A DNA stretch of 64,000 nucleotides, taken from NCBI RefSeq assembly GCF_030766935.1, contig NZ_JASERL010000006.1, positions 372,001 through 436,000 of the forward strand, read 5' to 3'. The notes below the pieces were generated by a model. It did not search any database. It saw nothing but the letters and a program-made list of their open reading frames with translations, and was not told where the DNA came from. Below are positions 23,876 through 32,685 of this stretch, one piece after another; the first letter of the stretch is position 1; the number at the start of each line of letters is the position of its first letter. This stretch comes from Streptomyces sp. KL109B (GTDB lineage: Bacteria > Actinomycetota > Actinomycetes > Streptomycetales > Streptomycetaceae). Position numbers and translations under genes: made by a program.

Positions 23876-25768
23876 ATGACTTCGACGCCGAACGCCGCCC
23901 AGCCCTCCATCAGCCAGCAGCAGGCGGACGTCCGCGCCCGCCTGCCCTTCGACGACACCGAGGACTTCGAGGACGCCACGCGCGGCCTTCTCGCCAGGCG
24001 GGAGCCGAGCGCGGTCACGGACGCCGAGGGCCGTGTCGTATGGGACAACGACACGTACGCCTTCCTCAAGGGCGAGGCCCCCGACACGGTGCACCCGAGC
24101 CTGTGGCGGCAGTCCCAACTCGTCGCGGAACAGGGCCTGTTCGAGGTAGTCGAAGGCATCTACCAGGTGCGCGGGCTCGACCTGTCCAACGTCACGTTCA
24201 TCGAGGGCACCGAAGGCGTCGTCGTGATCGACCCGCTGATCTCGACCGAGACCGCCGCCGCGGCCCTCGACCTGTACCGCGAGCGGCGCGGCGAGCGCCC
24301 CGTCACCGGAGTCGTCTACACCCACTCCCATGTCGACCACTTCGGCGGCGTCAGGGGTGTCACCACCCAGGAGGACGTCGACGCCGGGCGGGTGCCGGTG
24401 CTCGCGCCGGAGGGCTTCACCGAGCACGCCGTCGCCGAGAACGTGTACGCGGGCACCGCCATGGGCCGCCGCGCCGCCTACATGTACGGCGCGGCCCTCG
24501 CCCGCGGCCCGCAGGGCCAGGTCGGCGCCGGGCTCGGCCAGACCACATCGACCGGCACCGTCTCGCTGATCCCGCCGACCGTGACCGTCACCACGACCGG
24601 CCAGGAGGAGACCGTGGACGGCGTCCGTATGGTCTTCCAGATGGCGCCCAATACCGAGGCCCCGGCCGAACTCCTCATCCACCTCCCCGACTTCAGGGCC
24701 CTGTGCACCGCGGAGGACGCCACCCACACCCTGCACAACCTGCTGACCCTGCGCGGCGCCGTCGTCCGCGACCCGCACGCCTGGTCGCACGCCCTCACCG
24801 AGACCATCGACCTCTTCGGTGACACCACGGACGTCGTCTTCGCCTCGCACCACTGGCCGACCTGGGGCCAGGAGCGCGCCATCCGCTTCCTGGAGACCCA
24901 GCGCGACCTGTACGGCTACCTCCACGACCAGTCCCTGCGCCTCATCAACAAGGGCTGGACCGGCAGCGAGATCGCCGAACACCTCCAACTCCCGCCCGCG
25001 TTGGAGAACGCCTGGAACACGCGCGGCTACTACGGCTCCGTCAGCCACAACCTCAAGGCCGTCTACCAGCGCTACATGGGCTGGTTCGACGGCAACCCCG
25101 CCCACCTGTGGCAGCACCCGCCCGTCGAGGCCGGCAAGCGCTACGTCGAATTCATGGGCGGCGCCGACGCGGTCGTGACCAAGGCGCGCGGCTCCTTCGA
25201 CGCGGGCGACTACCGCTGGGCGGCCGAGGTCCTCAGCCACGTCGTCTTCGCCGAGCCCGAGCACGCCGCCGCCCGCGCCCTGCTCGCCGACACCTTCGAA
25301 CAGCTCGGCTACGGCGCCGAGAACGGCACGTGGCGCAACTTCTACCTCTCCGGCGCCACCGAGCTGCGCGACGGCCGCTTCGGTACGCCCACGGTCGCCG
25401 CCGCGCCCGACATCGTCGCGAACCTCAGCCCGACCATGCTGTTCGACGCGCTCGCCATCCAGATCGACGGCCCCAGGGCCTGGGACGAGAGGCTCAGCGT
25501 CGACGTGTGCCTGACGGACGTCGACGAGCGCTACCGGGTCCGCCTCGCCAACGGGGTGCTCACCTACAGCCCCGCGTCGCAGAAGACGGCCGCCGACGTC
25601 ACCCTCACCACCACCGTCCGCGCGCTGGCCGGCCTCGCCGCCAACGGTCTGACGCCGGAGGGCCTGGAGCGGGCGGGAGTCCAGGTGGAGGGCGACACCT
25701 CGGCGCTGTCCCGGCTCGCCTCGGTCCTCGACCCGGGCGACCGTGACTTCGCGATCGTGACGCCGTGA
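23876..25768 (+). CDS. Alkyl sulfatase of the SdsA1 / class III metallo-beta-lactamase family
   Basis: 630 residues from ATG 23876. The metallo-beta-lactamase domain has the binuclear zinc motif H150xH152xD154H155 in THSHVDHFGG, then SDS-hydrolase blocks APEGFTEHAV, NTEAPAELLIHLP and SHHWPTWG. A dimerisation region (about 420-500) and a C-terminal SCP2-like domain (about 520-630) complete the usual layout. It releases sulfate from alkyl sulfates such as SDS. No signal peptide is seen at residues 1-40, unlike secreted SdsA1, so it probably acts inside the cell. Confidence 0.92.
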   Translation: MTSTPNAAQPSISQQQADVRARLPFDDTEDFEDATRGLLARREPSAVTDAEGRVVWDNDTYAFLKGEAPDTVHPSLWRQSQLVAEQGLFEVVEGIYQVRGLDLSNVTFIEGTEGVVVIDPLISTETAAAALDLYRERRGERPVTGVVYTHSHVDHFGGVRGVTTQEDVDAGRVPVLAPEGFTEHAVAENVYAGTAMGRRAAYMYGAALARGPQGQVGAGLGQTTSTGTVSLIPPTVTVTTTGQEETVDGVRMVFQMAPNTEAPAELLIHLPDFRALCTAEDATHTLHNLLTLRGAVVRDPHAWSHALTETIDLFGDTTDVVFASHHWPTWGQERAIRFLETQRDLYGYLHDQSLRLINKGWTGSEIAEHLQLPPALENAWNTRGYYGSVSHNLKAVYQRYMGWFDGNPAHLWQHPPVEAGKRYVEFMGGADAVVTKARGSFDAGDYRWAAEVLSHVVFAEPEHAAARALLADTFEQLGYGAENGTWRNFYLSGATELRDGRFGTPTVAAAPDIVANLSPTMLFDALAIQIDGPRAWDERLSVDVCLTDVDERYRVRLANGVLTYSPASQKTAADVTLTTTVRALAGLAANGLTPEGLERAGVQVEGDTSALSRLASVLDPGDRDFAIVTP

Positions 25769-25805
25769 GGGCTGTTGTCGCCGTGACGGCCCGACCGTAA
25801 AAAAT

Positions 25806-25818
25806 GTAACTCGGTTAC
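25806..25818. promoter_or_regulatory. GTAAC-TCG-GTTAC palindrome before the NAD(P)-binding gene
   Basis: A perfect 5-bp inverted repeat with 3-bp centre in an AT-rich island (AAAAAATG before it), only 16 bp upstream of the start codon. It resembles TetR-type operators overlapping a promoter. Confidence 0.45.
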
Positions 25819-25833
25819 GTTATCGTGGGGCTC

Positions 25834-26736
25834 ATGGTGACCGAGGCGCAGCAGCACACGAACGAAGAGCAGGACCCGACCCACCCCGTCCTCGTGACGG
25901 GCGCCACCGGCCGCATCGGGCGCGCGGTGGTCGACGAACTCCTGGCCGCGCGCGTGCCCGTGCGGGCGCTCACCCGCGACCCCGCGGCCGCCGGACTCCC
26001 GGACGGGGTCGAGGTGGTGGCGGGCGACTTCACAGCCCCCGCCTCCCTCGACCCCGCACTGCGCGGCGTGCGCTCCGTGTTCCTCCTGTGGACCGCGCCG
26101 CCCGCCACCGCAGGCGCCGTCGTCGACCGGATCGCGGCGCACACGCGGCGCGTCGTCCACCTCTCCGCACCGCACCGGACACCGCACCCGTTCTTCCAGC
26201 AGCCGAACCCGATGGCCGCGCTGCACGCGGAGATCGAGCGCCTGATCGCGGCCGCGGACCTCGACGCGACGTTCCTCAGGCCCGGCATGTTCGCCTCGAA
26301 CGCGCGCCTGTGGTGGGAGCCCGCGATCCGCGCGGGCGAGCCGGTGCGATGGCCGTACGCCGATGTGGAGACGGCGCCGATCGACGAGCGCGACCTCGCC
26401 GCCGTGGCCGCCCGCACCCTGTACGAGGCAGGTCCCCGGCACATCGGCGGCGACTACGTCCTCACCGGCCCTGAGGCCCTCACGCAGGCCGACCAGGTGC
26501 GGGTGATCGGCGAGGTCATCGGCCGCCCGGTCCCCTTCGAGGAACTCTCGCCCGAGGAGTTCCGGCGCGCCACGGAAGGTGTCTGGCCGCGCCCGGTCGT
26601 CGACATGCTGCTCGCCGCCTGGGGCGCGAGCGCCGGACACCCGGCGTACGTGACGACGACGGTGGCGGACGTGCTGGGAACACCCGCGCGTACCTTCCGG
26701 CAGTGGGTCACGGACCACTGGAGCACACAGCAATAG
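25834..26736 (+). CDS. NmrA/NAD(P)H-binding short-chain reductase-like protein
   Basis: 300 residues from ATG 25834 (GGGG 5 nt upstream). The Rossmann motif VLVTGATGRIGRAVVDELL is followed by RALTRDP, the NADP-preferring position, and FLRPGMFASNARLWWE in place of the SDR catalytic tetrad, as in atypical NmrA/azoreductase-type members. It may be a quinone or azo reductase or a redox sensor. It is a single gene ending at a strong terminator. Confidence 0.8.
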   Translation: MVTEAQQHTNEEQDPTHPVLVTGATGRIGRAVVDELLAARVPVRALTRDPAAAGLPDGVEVVAGDFTAPASLDPALRGVRSVFLLWTAPPATAGAVVDRIAAHTRRVVHLSAPHRTPHPFFQQPNPMAALHAEIERLIAAADLDATFLRPGMFASNARLWWEPAIRAGEPVRWPYADVETAPIDERDLAAVAARTLYEAGPRHIGGDYVLTGPEALTQADQVRVIGEVIGRPVPFEELSPEEFRRATEGVWPRPVVDMLLAAWGASAGHPAYVTTTVADVLGTPARTFRQWVTDHWSTQQ

Positions 26737-26753
26737 GCGCGCCGGGTACGAAG

Positions 26754-26796
26754 ACGCCGCGGGCGGGGCAGAAGTCATCTGCCCCGCCCGCGGCGG
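26754..26796. terminator. Strong bidirectional hairpin between convergent genes
   Basis: CGCCGCGGGCGGGGCAGA pairs perfectly with its complement across a 5-nt loop (arms 26755-26772 and 26778-26795, plus one flanking A-T pair). It lies between the NmrA-like gene and the exporter gene, both ending here. Confidence 0.85.
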
Positions 26797-26841
26797 TGTG
26801 TCACCGGTTCGATTCGGTCCGGCCCGGTCCCCGACGTGGTG

Positions 26842-29223
26842 TCAGTCGCCGTGGCCGAGCGCGACGTCCAGGTCGCTCGGGTTGCCACCGGCCACCGTGA
26901 CCGCCTTCGAGGCCGGCGGGTAGCCGCTCGCGATGACGGTGTACGTGTCACCGGCCAGGCCCGCGAAGGCGTACGCGCCGTCGGCGCCGGTGGTGTGTAC
27001 CGCGACCACGTTGCCCGCCTGGTCGAGGAGGGTGACGCGGGCGTCGTTGACCGGGGTGCCGTCGGTGCCGCGGACCGTGCCGGTCAGGCTCGCGGCGGAG
27101 CGCAGCACGGCGTCCTGCCGGGTGGCGGTGCCACCGGCGACCTGGGCCTGACCCGCGTACGGCTGGAAGCCCTCCGCGCTGGCGGTGAACGTGTAGGCGC
27201 CGGGCGGCAGTTGCGGCAACGAGTAGCCGCCGTCCGTGTCGGTGAGCGCCGAGCCCACCGTCTCGCCGCGCTCGTCCGTGGTGATGACGAGCGCGCCGAC
27301 GACCGGCCCCTGGTCGGACTCGGCCCGCACGGTGCCGAAGAGGCCACCGTCGCCGCTCAGGACGAGGTCGAAGCTGACCGGGCCGTCCGCGCGGAGCGCG
27401 AGCGTGGCGACGCGCGGGTCGCGGCCGGGAGCCGAGCCCACGAGGACGTAGCCCTCGCCGTCACCGGACGGCGCGGACACCGAGTAGCTGCCGTCGGCGG
27501 CGGCCGTGCCACGCCCGATCTGGGCGCCCGCCCGGTCGATCAGGGTGACCACGGCGCCCGACAGGGGAGCGCCCTGACCGTCGAGGATCCGGCCCTGCAC
27601 ACCGGGTCCCTCCACCGCGGAGGCGGTGGCGACGACGGTGACAGGGGCGGCGATGGCAGCCGTGGCGGCCGTCGCCTCGGCGGCCGTCTCCACGGCCTCG
27701 GCGGCCTCGGAGGTCTCGGCGACCTTCTGCTGAACCTGCGCGTGCGGACGGCCCGCGCGGTACATCAGGACCGAGACGATCAGGCCCGCCGCGAAGAACC
27801 CGGCGGCCCACCAGTACGCGGTCGCGTAGCTGTGCACGGCGGCCTCGGCCTGGTCCAGCTTCGAGGTGCCGTGGTCGGCGATGTAGTTCGTGGCGGCGGT
27901 CGCGGCCATGGTGCTGAACAGCGCCGTACCGATCGAACCGCCGACCTGCTGCATGGTGTTGACCGTCGCGGCGGCGACGCCCTGGTCCTTCGGGTCGACC
28001 CCGAGGGTGGCGAGGCTCATCGCGGGCGGCATCACGAGACCGATACCGACACCGATCATGATCAGCGGCGGCAGCACGTGCGAGGCGTAGCTGCTGGTCA
28101 CGTCGAGCGCGGTCAGCCACACCAGACCACCCGCGGTCAGCCCCATGCCGACCGGGACGACCGGCTTCGGGCCGAGCTTCGGGACCAGCACCATGGTGGC
28201 GAGCTGGGCCGTGACCATCAGCGACAGGATCATCGGCAGGAAGGCGACGCCCGTCTCCATCGGCGTCTTGCCGAGGATCAGCTGCAGGTAGTACGTCAGG
28301 AACAGGAAGATCCCGAACATGCCCGCACCGGTGATGAACACGCTCACGTAGGACGCGGCACGGTTGCGGTCGGCCAGGACGCGCAGCGGAAGCAGCGGGT
28401 GCTTCGCCCGGGTCTGCCAGAAGATGAAGAGCGCGAGCAGCACGACACCCGCGGCCAGGAACACCCAGCACATCCAGTTGCCCCAGCTGTGCGTCTCGGC
28501 GTTGGAGAAGCCGAAGACGATGCTGAAGAGACCGGCGGCGACGAGCAGTGTGCCCAGGAGGTCGAGCTTCGGGCGCGGGCCGGGGGCCGGCTTGCGGACG
28601 AAGACGAGCGCGCCGACGACGGCGAACGCGGCGATGATCAGGTTGACGTAGAGCGTCCAGCGCCAGTCGAGGTGCTCGGTGAGGAAGCCGCCGAGCAGCA
28701 TGCCGATGGCACCACCGGAACCGGCGATCGCACCGAAGATGCCGAACGCCTTGGCCCGTTCCTTCGGTTCGGTGAACGTCGTCGTAAGGAGCGCCATCGC
28801 GGTCGGCGCGAGGATCGCGCCGAAGATGCCCTGGAGCGCGCGGCCCGCGACGAGCATCGAGAAGCCGGTGGCGGCACCCGCGAGGGCGGACGAACCCGCG
28901 AACCCTATGAGGCCGATGATCAGCGTGTTCTTGCGTCCGAACAGGTCGGACAGCTTGCCGCCGAGGAGCAGGAGGCTGCCGAAGGCGAGCGAGTACGCGG
29001 TGACGACCCACTGGCGGCCGTCGTCGGAGAAGCCGAGGTCCGCCTGGGCGGACGGCAGCGCGATGTTCACGATGGTGGCGTCGAGCACCACCATCAGCTG
29101 GGCGAGGCCGATGACGGCCAGCACCCACCAGCGGTGGGGCACGTGGTGCGCGGCCTGCGCGCCCGGCGGCTGTGCGGCGGAGGCCGCGGCCGGACGCTCG
29201 CGCGCGTCGAGCGGGGTGGGCAT
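26842..29223 (-). CDS. DHA2-family multidrug exporter with three C-terminal carboxypeptidase-regulatory-like domains
   Basis: 793 residues. Residues 30-530: 14-segment major facilitator transporter of the EmrB/QacA group, with motif GRKNTLIIGL after the first loop and LDATIVNIALPS in helix 1. Residues about 540-793: three tandem beta-sandwich repeats, each with G-x-V-x-x-x-G-x-P-(V/L)-x-x-A-x-V and a (D/A)DG-x-Y turn, typical of CarboxypepD_reg domains. With 14 segments the tail would lie in the cytoplasm. GAAGGA precedes the ATG. It is co-directional with and downstream of the tetR gene, so drug-inducible export is likely. Confidence 0.9.
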   Translation of the reverse strand: MPTPLDARERPAAASAAQPPGAQAAHHVPHRWWVLAVIGLAQLMVVLDATIVNIALPSAQADLGFSDDGRQWVVTAYSLAFGSLLLLGGKLSDLFGRKNTLIIGLIGFAGSSALAGAATGFSMLVAGRALQGIFGAILAPTAMALLTTTFTEPKERAKAFGIFGAIAGSGGAIGMLLGGFLTEHLDWRWTLYVNLIIAAFAVVGALVFVRKPAPGPRPKLDLLGTLLVAAGLFSIVFGFSNAETHSWGNWMCWVFLAAGVVLLALFIFWQTRAKHPLLPLRVLADRNRAASYVSVFITGAGMFGIFLFLTYYLQLILGKTPMETGVAFLPMILSLMVTAQLATMVLVPKLGPKPVVPVGMGLTAGGLVWLTALDVTSSYASHVLPPLIMIGVGIGLVMPPAMSLATLGVDPKDQGVAAATVNTMQQVGGSIGTALFSTMAATAATNYIADHGTSKLDQAEAAVHSYATAYWWAAGFFAAGLIVSVLMYRAGRPHAQVQQKVAETSEAAEAVETAAEATAATAAIAAPVTVVATASAVEGPGVQGRILDGQGAPLSGAVVTLIDRAGAQIGRGTAAADGSYSVSAPSGDGEGYVLVGSAPGRDPRVATLALRADGPVSFDLVLSGDGGLFGTVRAESDQGPVVGALVITTDERGETVGSALTDTDGGYSLPQLPPGAYTFTASAEGFQPYAGQAQVAGGTATRQDAVLRSAASLTGTVRGTDGTPVNDARVTLLDQAGNVVAVHTTGADGAYAFAGLAGDTYTVIASGYPPASKAVTVAGGNPSDLDVALGHGD

Positions 29224-29276
29224 TGCGTGGTCCTTCGAAATGTGTGTGGGGGAGCCGGACGTCTGTCAGGCGCTCA

Positions 29277-29876
29277 TCAGGCGTTCAGCAGCAAGGGGAG
29301 GACGACGGTGTCCACGTAGCGCTGGAGGTATGTGGTGTCGGCCGCCTGCCGCTCGAGGAGCGGACGGGAGAAGACGGCGCCGACGAACATGTGCGGAAGG
29401 AAGTCGCAGGCGGCCGCGGCGCGATCGATCTCACCGCGGTCCGCGGCGCGCGAGAGCATCGCCTCGAACAGGTCGAGCTCGGGCTGCACGAGGGCCTCGT
29501 GCACGGCGTCCGCGAGATCCGCGTCCTTGCGGATGGCCAGCGAGATGCCCCGTACGAGGTCGATGTCCTTGCGGGCCTCGCCGACCCGCTCCGCGAAGGC
29601 GTGCAGATCGCCCCTGAGGGACCCGGTGTCGAGGTCCTCCAGGGAGAACGGCCGCAGCTCCCGCAGCGCCTCGGACACGAGCCGCGGCTTGCTGCCCCAC
29701 TGCCGGTACAGCGTGGCCTTGCTGCACTTCGACTCCGCGGCGACGGCGTCGAGCGTCATCGTCTCGTAGCCGACATCGCGTACGAGGTCGAGCGTGCGGC
29801 CGTACAACTCGCGCTCCCGCTCGGGGGTGAGGCGCGTGCGGCGCTTCCTGCGCGTGAGGGGTTCGGACAGCCCCAT
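29277..29876 (-). CDS. TetR-family repressor, probably of the exporter gene
   Basis: 199 residues from ATG 29876, preceded by AAGGAATCC; a longer frame to 30113 is rejected because it crosses the operator region. The helix-turn-helix (about 30-65) reads TLDAVAAESKCSKATLYRQW, a standard TetR recognition helix. The C-terminal half is the ligand domain, with Cys and Met scarce. It lies 53 bp upstream of the exporter gene in the same direction, and two palindromes that may be its operators stand just upstream. Confidence 0.92.
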   Translation of the reverse strand: MGLSEPLTRRKRRTRLTPERERELYGRTLDLVRDVGYETMTLDAVAAESKCSKATLYRQWGSKPRLVSEALRELRPFSLEDLDTGSLRGDLHAFAERVGEARKDIDLVRGISLAIRKDADLADAVHEALVQPELDLFEAMLSRAADRGEIDRAAAACDFLPHMFVGAVFSRPLLERQAADTTYLQRYVDTVVLPLLLNA

Positions 29877-30196
29877 GGATTCCTTGCCTGACGGTGAATA
29901 AGCGAACCGAAACGGTTTCGTACCGCTAAAAGGTACGCCCCCGCTCATCGAAACGCAAACGTTTCGTTGCGTGCCGCATGGAAGTCCCGTCCGAAGCCCC
30001 GCCCAAAGCCTCGTCCAAGTGATGCTCAATGGGCATCGCAAGATGCGAAATCGGTGTTGGACGTGCATCAGCGGCAGCTCATAGCGTCTCGCCAGACCAG
30101 TGACGCGGGCCACGCGGGAGACGGCCCGCCGCGGTCACATCTGTCGCACACCTCAGCTACGTCTGTCGCACATCTCAGCTCGGGAGCACCACCGCT
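29877..30196. promoter_or_regulatory. Divergent control region between tetR and the glucarate operon
   Basis: This 320-bp gap has no gene. Besides the tetR-proximal palindromes it holds GCATC-GCAA-GATGC (30033-30046), with a further GATGC at 30021, and a pair of 22-bp direct repeats (30137-30158 and 30159-30180, 20 of 22 identical, each containing CTGTCGCACA and CTCAGCT) ending 16 bp before kdgD. The repeats leave only GGGAG as a ribosome site and may bind a regulator of the sugar-acid genes. Confidence 0.5.
29908..29966. promoter_or_regulatory. Two CGAAAC-type palindromes upstream of tetR
   Basis: CGAAAC-G-GTTTCG (29908-29920) and CGAAACG-CAAA-CGTTTCG (29949-29966) share the half-site CGAAAC and lie 32-90 bp upstream of the tetR start; a TACC/GGTA pair (29921-29935) lies between. 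They are good candidates for autoregulation by the TetR protein. Confidence 0.6.
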
Positions 30197-31123
30197 ATGA
30201 CCGCCTATACGCCCGCCGAACTCGGCCGACGCCTCGGTTCGGGCCTGCTGTCCTTCCCCGTGACGCACTTCCGCGGCGCGGAGCACGGACACTCCTTCGA
30301 CGAGGACGCCTACCGGGAGCACGTCGCCCGGCTCGGCGCCCACGAGGTCGCCGGGCTCTTCGCCGCCGGGGGCACCGGAGAGTTCTTCTCGCTCACCGTG
30401 CCCGAGGTCGAGCGCGTCGTGACCGTCGCCGCGGCCGCGGCCCCCGAGGGTACCCCCGTCCTCGCGCCCGTCGGATACGGCACCGCCACCGCCGTCGAGA
30501 TGGCACGGGCCGCCGAGCGGGCCGGCGCCGACGGCATCCTGCTCTTCCCGCCGTACCTCACCGAGGCCCCGCAGGACGGGCTCGCCGCACACGTCGAGGC
30601 GGTGTGCGCCGCGACGAACCTCGGTGTCATCGTCTACAGCCGCGCCAACGCCGTGTACCGCGCCGACACCATGGCCCGCCTCGCCGAGTCCTGCCCGAAC
30701 CTGATCGCCTTCAAGGACGGCGTCGGTGACATCGACGCCATGACACGCCTCTACACGAAGCTCGGCGACCGCCTCACCTACATCGGCGGTCTGCCCACCG
30801 CCGAGACCTTCGCCCTGCCGTACCTCGAACTCGGTGTCACCACCTACTCGTCGGCCATCTTCAACTTCGTCCCCGAGTTCGCGCTCTCCTTCTACGCCGA
30901 CGTCCGCGCCCGCCGCCACGACGAAGTGCTCCGCAAACTCGACGAGTTCGTGCTGCCGTACACGGAGATCCGCAATCGGAAGAGCGGATACGCCGTGAGT
31001 ATCGTCAAGGCCGGGCTCGCCGCCACCGGGTACCACGCGGGACCGGTCCGGCCGCCCCTCACCGACCTCGAACCGGACGAACTGGACGCGCTCACCGTGC
31101 TGATCAAGGGCATCGGCCACTGA
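30197..31123 (+). CDS. kdgD: 5-dehydro-4-deoxyglucarate dehydratase
   Basis: 308 residues, DapA/NAL-type TIM barrel with the Schiff-base Lys173 in IAFKDGVGD and the family-typical start FPVTHF and AAGGTGEFFSL. The enzyme dehydrates and decarboxylates 5-dehydro-4-deoxy-D-glucarate to 2-oxoglutarate semialdehyde. The next genes encode glucarate dehydratase, which makes this substrate, and a GntP-type permease, so the assignment is well supported by context. A plain dihydrodipicolinate synthase is less likely. Confidence 0.93.
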   Translation: MTAYTPAELGRRLGSGLLSFPVTHFRGAEHGHSFDEDAYREHVARLGAHEVAGLFAAGGTGEFFSLTVPEVERVVTVAAAAAPEGTPVLAPVGYGTATAVEMARAAERAGADGILLFPPYLTEAPQDGLAAHVEAVCAATNLGVIVYSRANAVYRADTMARLAESCPNLIAFKDGVGDIDAMTRLYTKLGDRLTYIGGLPTAETFALPYLELGVTTYSSAIFNFVPEFALSFYADVRARRHDEVLRKLDEFVLPYTEIRNRKSGYAVSIVKAGLAATGYHAGPVRPPLTDLEPDELDALTVLIKGIGH

Positions 31124-31211
31124 CGGCGCGCCGCACACCCGCAGCCCCCTCATGCACCACACGTAGGCCCCTCATCCGCCCGCGAGCCGCACGCGAAAGG
31201 CCCCACCGTCC

Positions 31212-32561
31212 ATGAGCACCCAGGCCGTTCCCCCCACCGCCACCCCCGTCGTCGCCTCGATGCGGGTCGTCCCGGTCGCAGGCCAGGACAGCATGCTGCT
31301 GAACCTGAGCGGCGCGCACGCCCCGTACTTCACCCGCAATCTGGTGATCCTCACCGACTCCGACGGACGTACGGGCGTGGGTGAGGTGCCGGGCGGCGAG
31401 GCCATTCGCGGCACCCTCGAAGAGGCCACCGACCTCGTCGTGGGGCGGCCCGTCGGCGATCCGCAGGCCGTGCTGCGCGCGATACGCGAGCGGTTCGGCG
31501 ACCGGGACTCCGGCGGGCGCGGCGCGCAGACCTTCGACCTGCGGGTCACCGTGCACGCCGTCACCGCCGTCGAGGCGGCCCTGCTCGACCTCCTCGGCCA
31601 GTACCTGAACGTGCCGGTCGCCGCGCTGCTCGGGGAGGGTGTGCAGCGCACGTCCGTGCCCGTCCTCGGGTACCTCTTCTACGTGGGTGACCGCCGCCGC
31701 ACCGACCTCCCGTACCGCGACGAGTCCGACGCCAAGGACGCCTGGGAGCGGCTGCGCAGCGAGGAGGCGCTCACGCCCGAGGCCGTCGTCGCGCTCGCCG
31801 AGGCAGCCCAACAGCGGTACGGATTCCAGGACTTCAAGCTCAAGGGCGGCGTCCTCGACGCCCGCGCCGAGGCCGAGGCCGTCACCGCGCTCGCCGAACG
31901 CTTCCCCGAGGCCCGCATCACCCTCGACCCCAACGGCGGCTGGCTCCTCGACGAGGCCATCGAGGTCGGGCGGTCCCTGCGGGATGTACTCGCATACGCC
32001 GAGGACCCCTGCGGCGCCGAGGGCGGCTACAGCGGCCGCGAGGTGATGGCCGAGTTCCGGCGCGCCACCGGCCTGAGGACCGCCACCAACATGATCGCCA
32101 CGGACTGGCGGCAGCTCGGCCACGCCATCAAGGCCGACGCCGTCGACATCCCGCTCGCCGACCCGCACTTCTGGACCATGAACGGCTCCGTGCGCGTCGC
32201 CCAGCTCTGCGACGCCTGGGGACTGACGTGGGGCTCGCACTCCAACAACCACTTCGACGTGTCGCTCGCGATGTTCACCCACGTCGCCGCCGCCGCGCCC
32301 GGTGACATCACCGCCATCGACACCCACTGGATCTGGCAGGACGGTCAGCGCCTCACCCACGTGCCGCTGCCCATCGAAGGCGGCGCCATCGCGCTGCCCG
32401 AACGCCCTGGACTGGGCGTCGAGTTGGACATGGACGAGGTCGAGGCCGCCCACCGGCGCTACCTCTCCCTCGGCCTCGGCGGCCGGGACGACGCCGCCGG
32501 AATGCAGTACCTCATCCCGGGCTGGACCTTCGACCCGAAGCGCCCGGCCATGGTGCGCTAG
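31212..32561 (+). CDS. gudD: Glucarate dehydratase
   Basis: 449 residues, the usual GudD length. Enolase-superfamily features: N-terminal capping domain with NLSGAHAPYFTRNLV, KxK as DFKLKGG, metal ligands in ITLDPNGGW and EDPCGAEGGYSGREVMAEF, and the glucarate-specific TATNMIATDWRQ and HSNNHFDVSL with its catalytic His. It converts D-glucarate to 5-dehydro-4-deoxyglucarate for KdgD. ATG 31212 is preceded by a weak GAAAGG. It lies 88 bp after kdgD in the same direction. Confidence 0.96.
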   Translation: MSTQAVPPTATPVVASMRVVPVAGQDSMLLNLSGAHAPYFTRNLVILTDSDGRTGVGEVPGGEAIRGTLEEATDLVVGRPVGDPQAVLRAIRERFGDRDSGGRGAQTFDLRVTVHAVTAVEAALLDLLGQYLNVPVAALLGEGVQRTSVPVLGYLFYVGDRRRTDLPYRDESDAKDAWERLRSEEALTPEAVVALAEAAQQRYGFQDFKLKGGVLDARAEAEAVTALAERFPEARITLDPNGGWLLDEAIEVGRSLRDVLAYAEDPCGAEGGYSGREVMAEFRRATGLRTATNMIATDWRQLGHAIKADAVDIPLADPHFWTMNGSVRVAQLCDAWGLTWGSHSNNHFDVSLAMFTHVAAAAPGDITAIDTHWIWQDGQRLTHVPLPIEGGAIALPERPGLGVELDMDEVEAAHRRYLSLGLGGRDDAAGMQYLIPGWTFDPKRPAMVR

Positions 32562-32590
32562 GGCCCTAACCCTCCCCCCTCTCGCCGGTA

Positions 32591-32619
32591 CGGCGTCGTG
32601 CCCCGCTCGGACGACGCCG
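32591..32619 (+). other. Intra-operon hairpin between gudD and the permease gene
   Basis: CGGCGTCGT and ACGACGCCG form a 9-bp stem with an 11-nt loop, 30-58 bp after gudD. It may stabilise the upstream mRNA or reduce read-through into the permease gene. Confidence 0.5.
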
Positions 32620-32685
32620 CGCCGCACCCTCGCATGCCCTGAACAACCGAACGTGCACCTCCGTCACTTCGAAGGGGAAGTGATC

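Noticed and set aside
26836..29319. 827-codon plus-strand open frame opposite the exporter gene
   Set aside because: Arg/Gly/Asp-rich, no motif and antisense to a well-defined DHA2 transporter; typical antisense shadow.
30197..31123. Dihydrodipicolinate synthase (DapA)
   Set aside because: Same fold, but sequence blocks and the adjacent glucarate dehydratase and GntP-type permease favour 5-dehydro-4-deoxyglucarate dehydratase.
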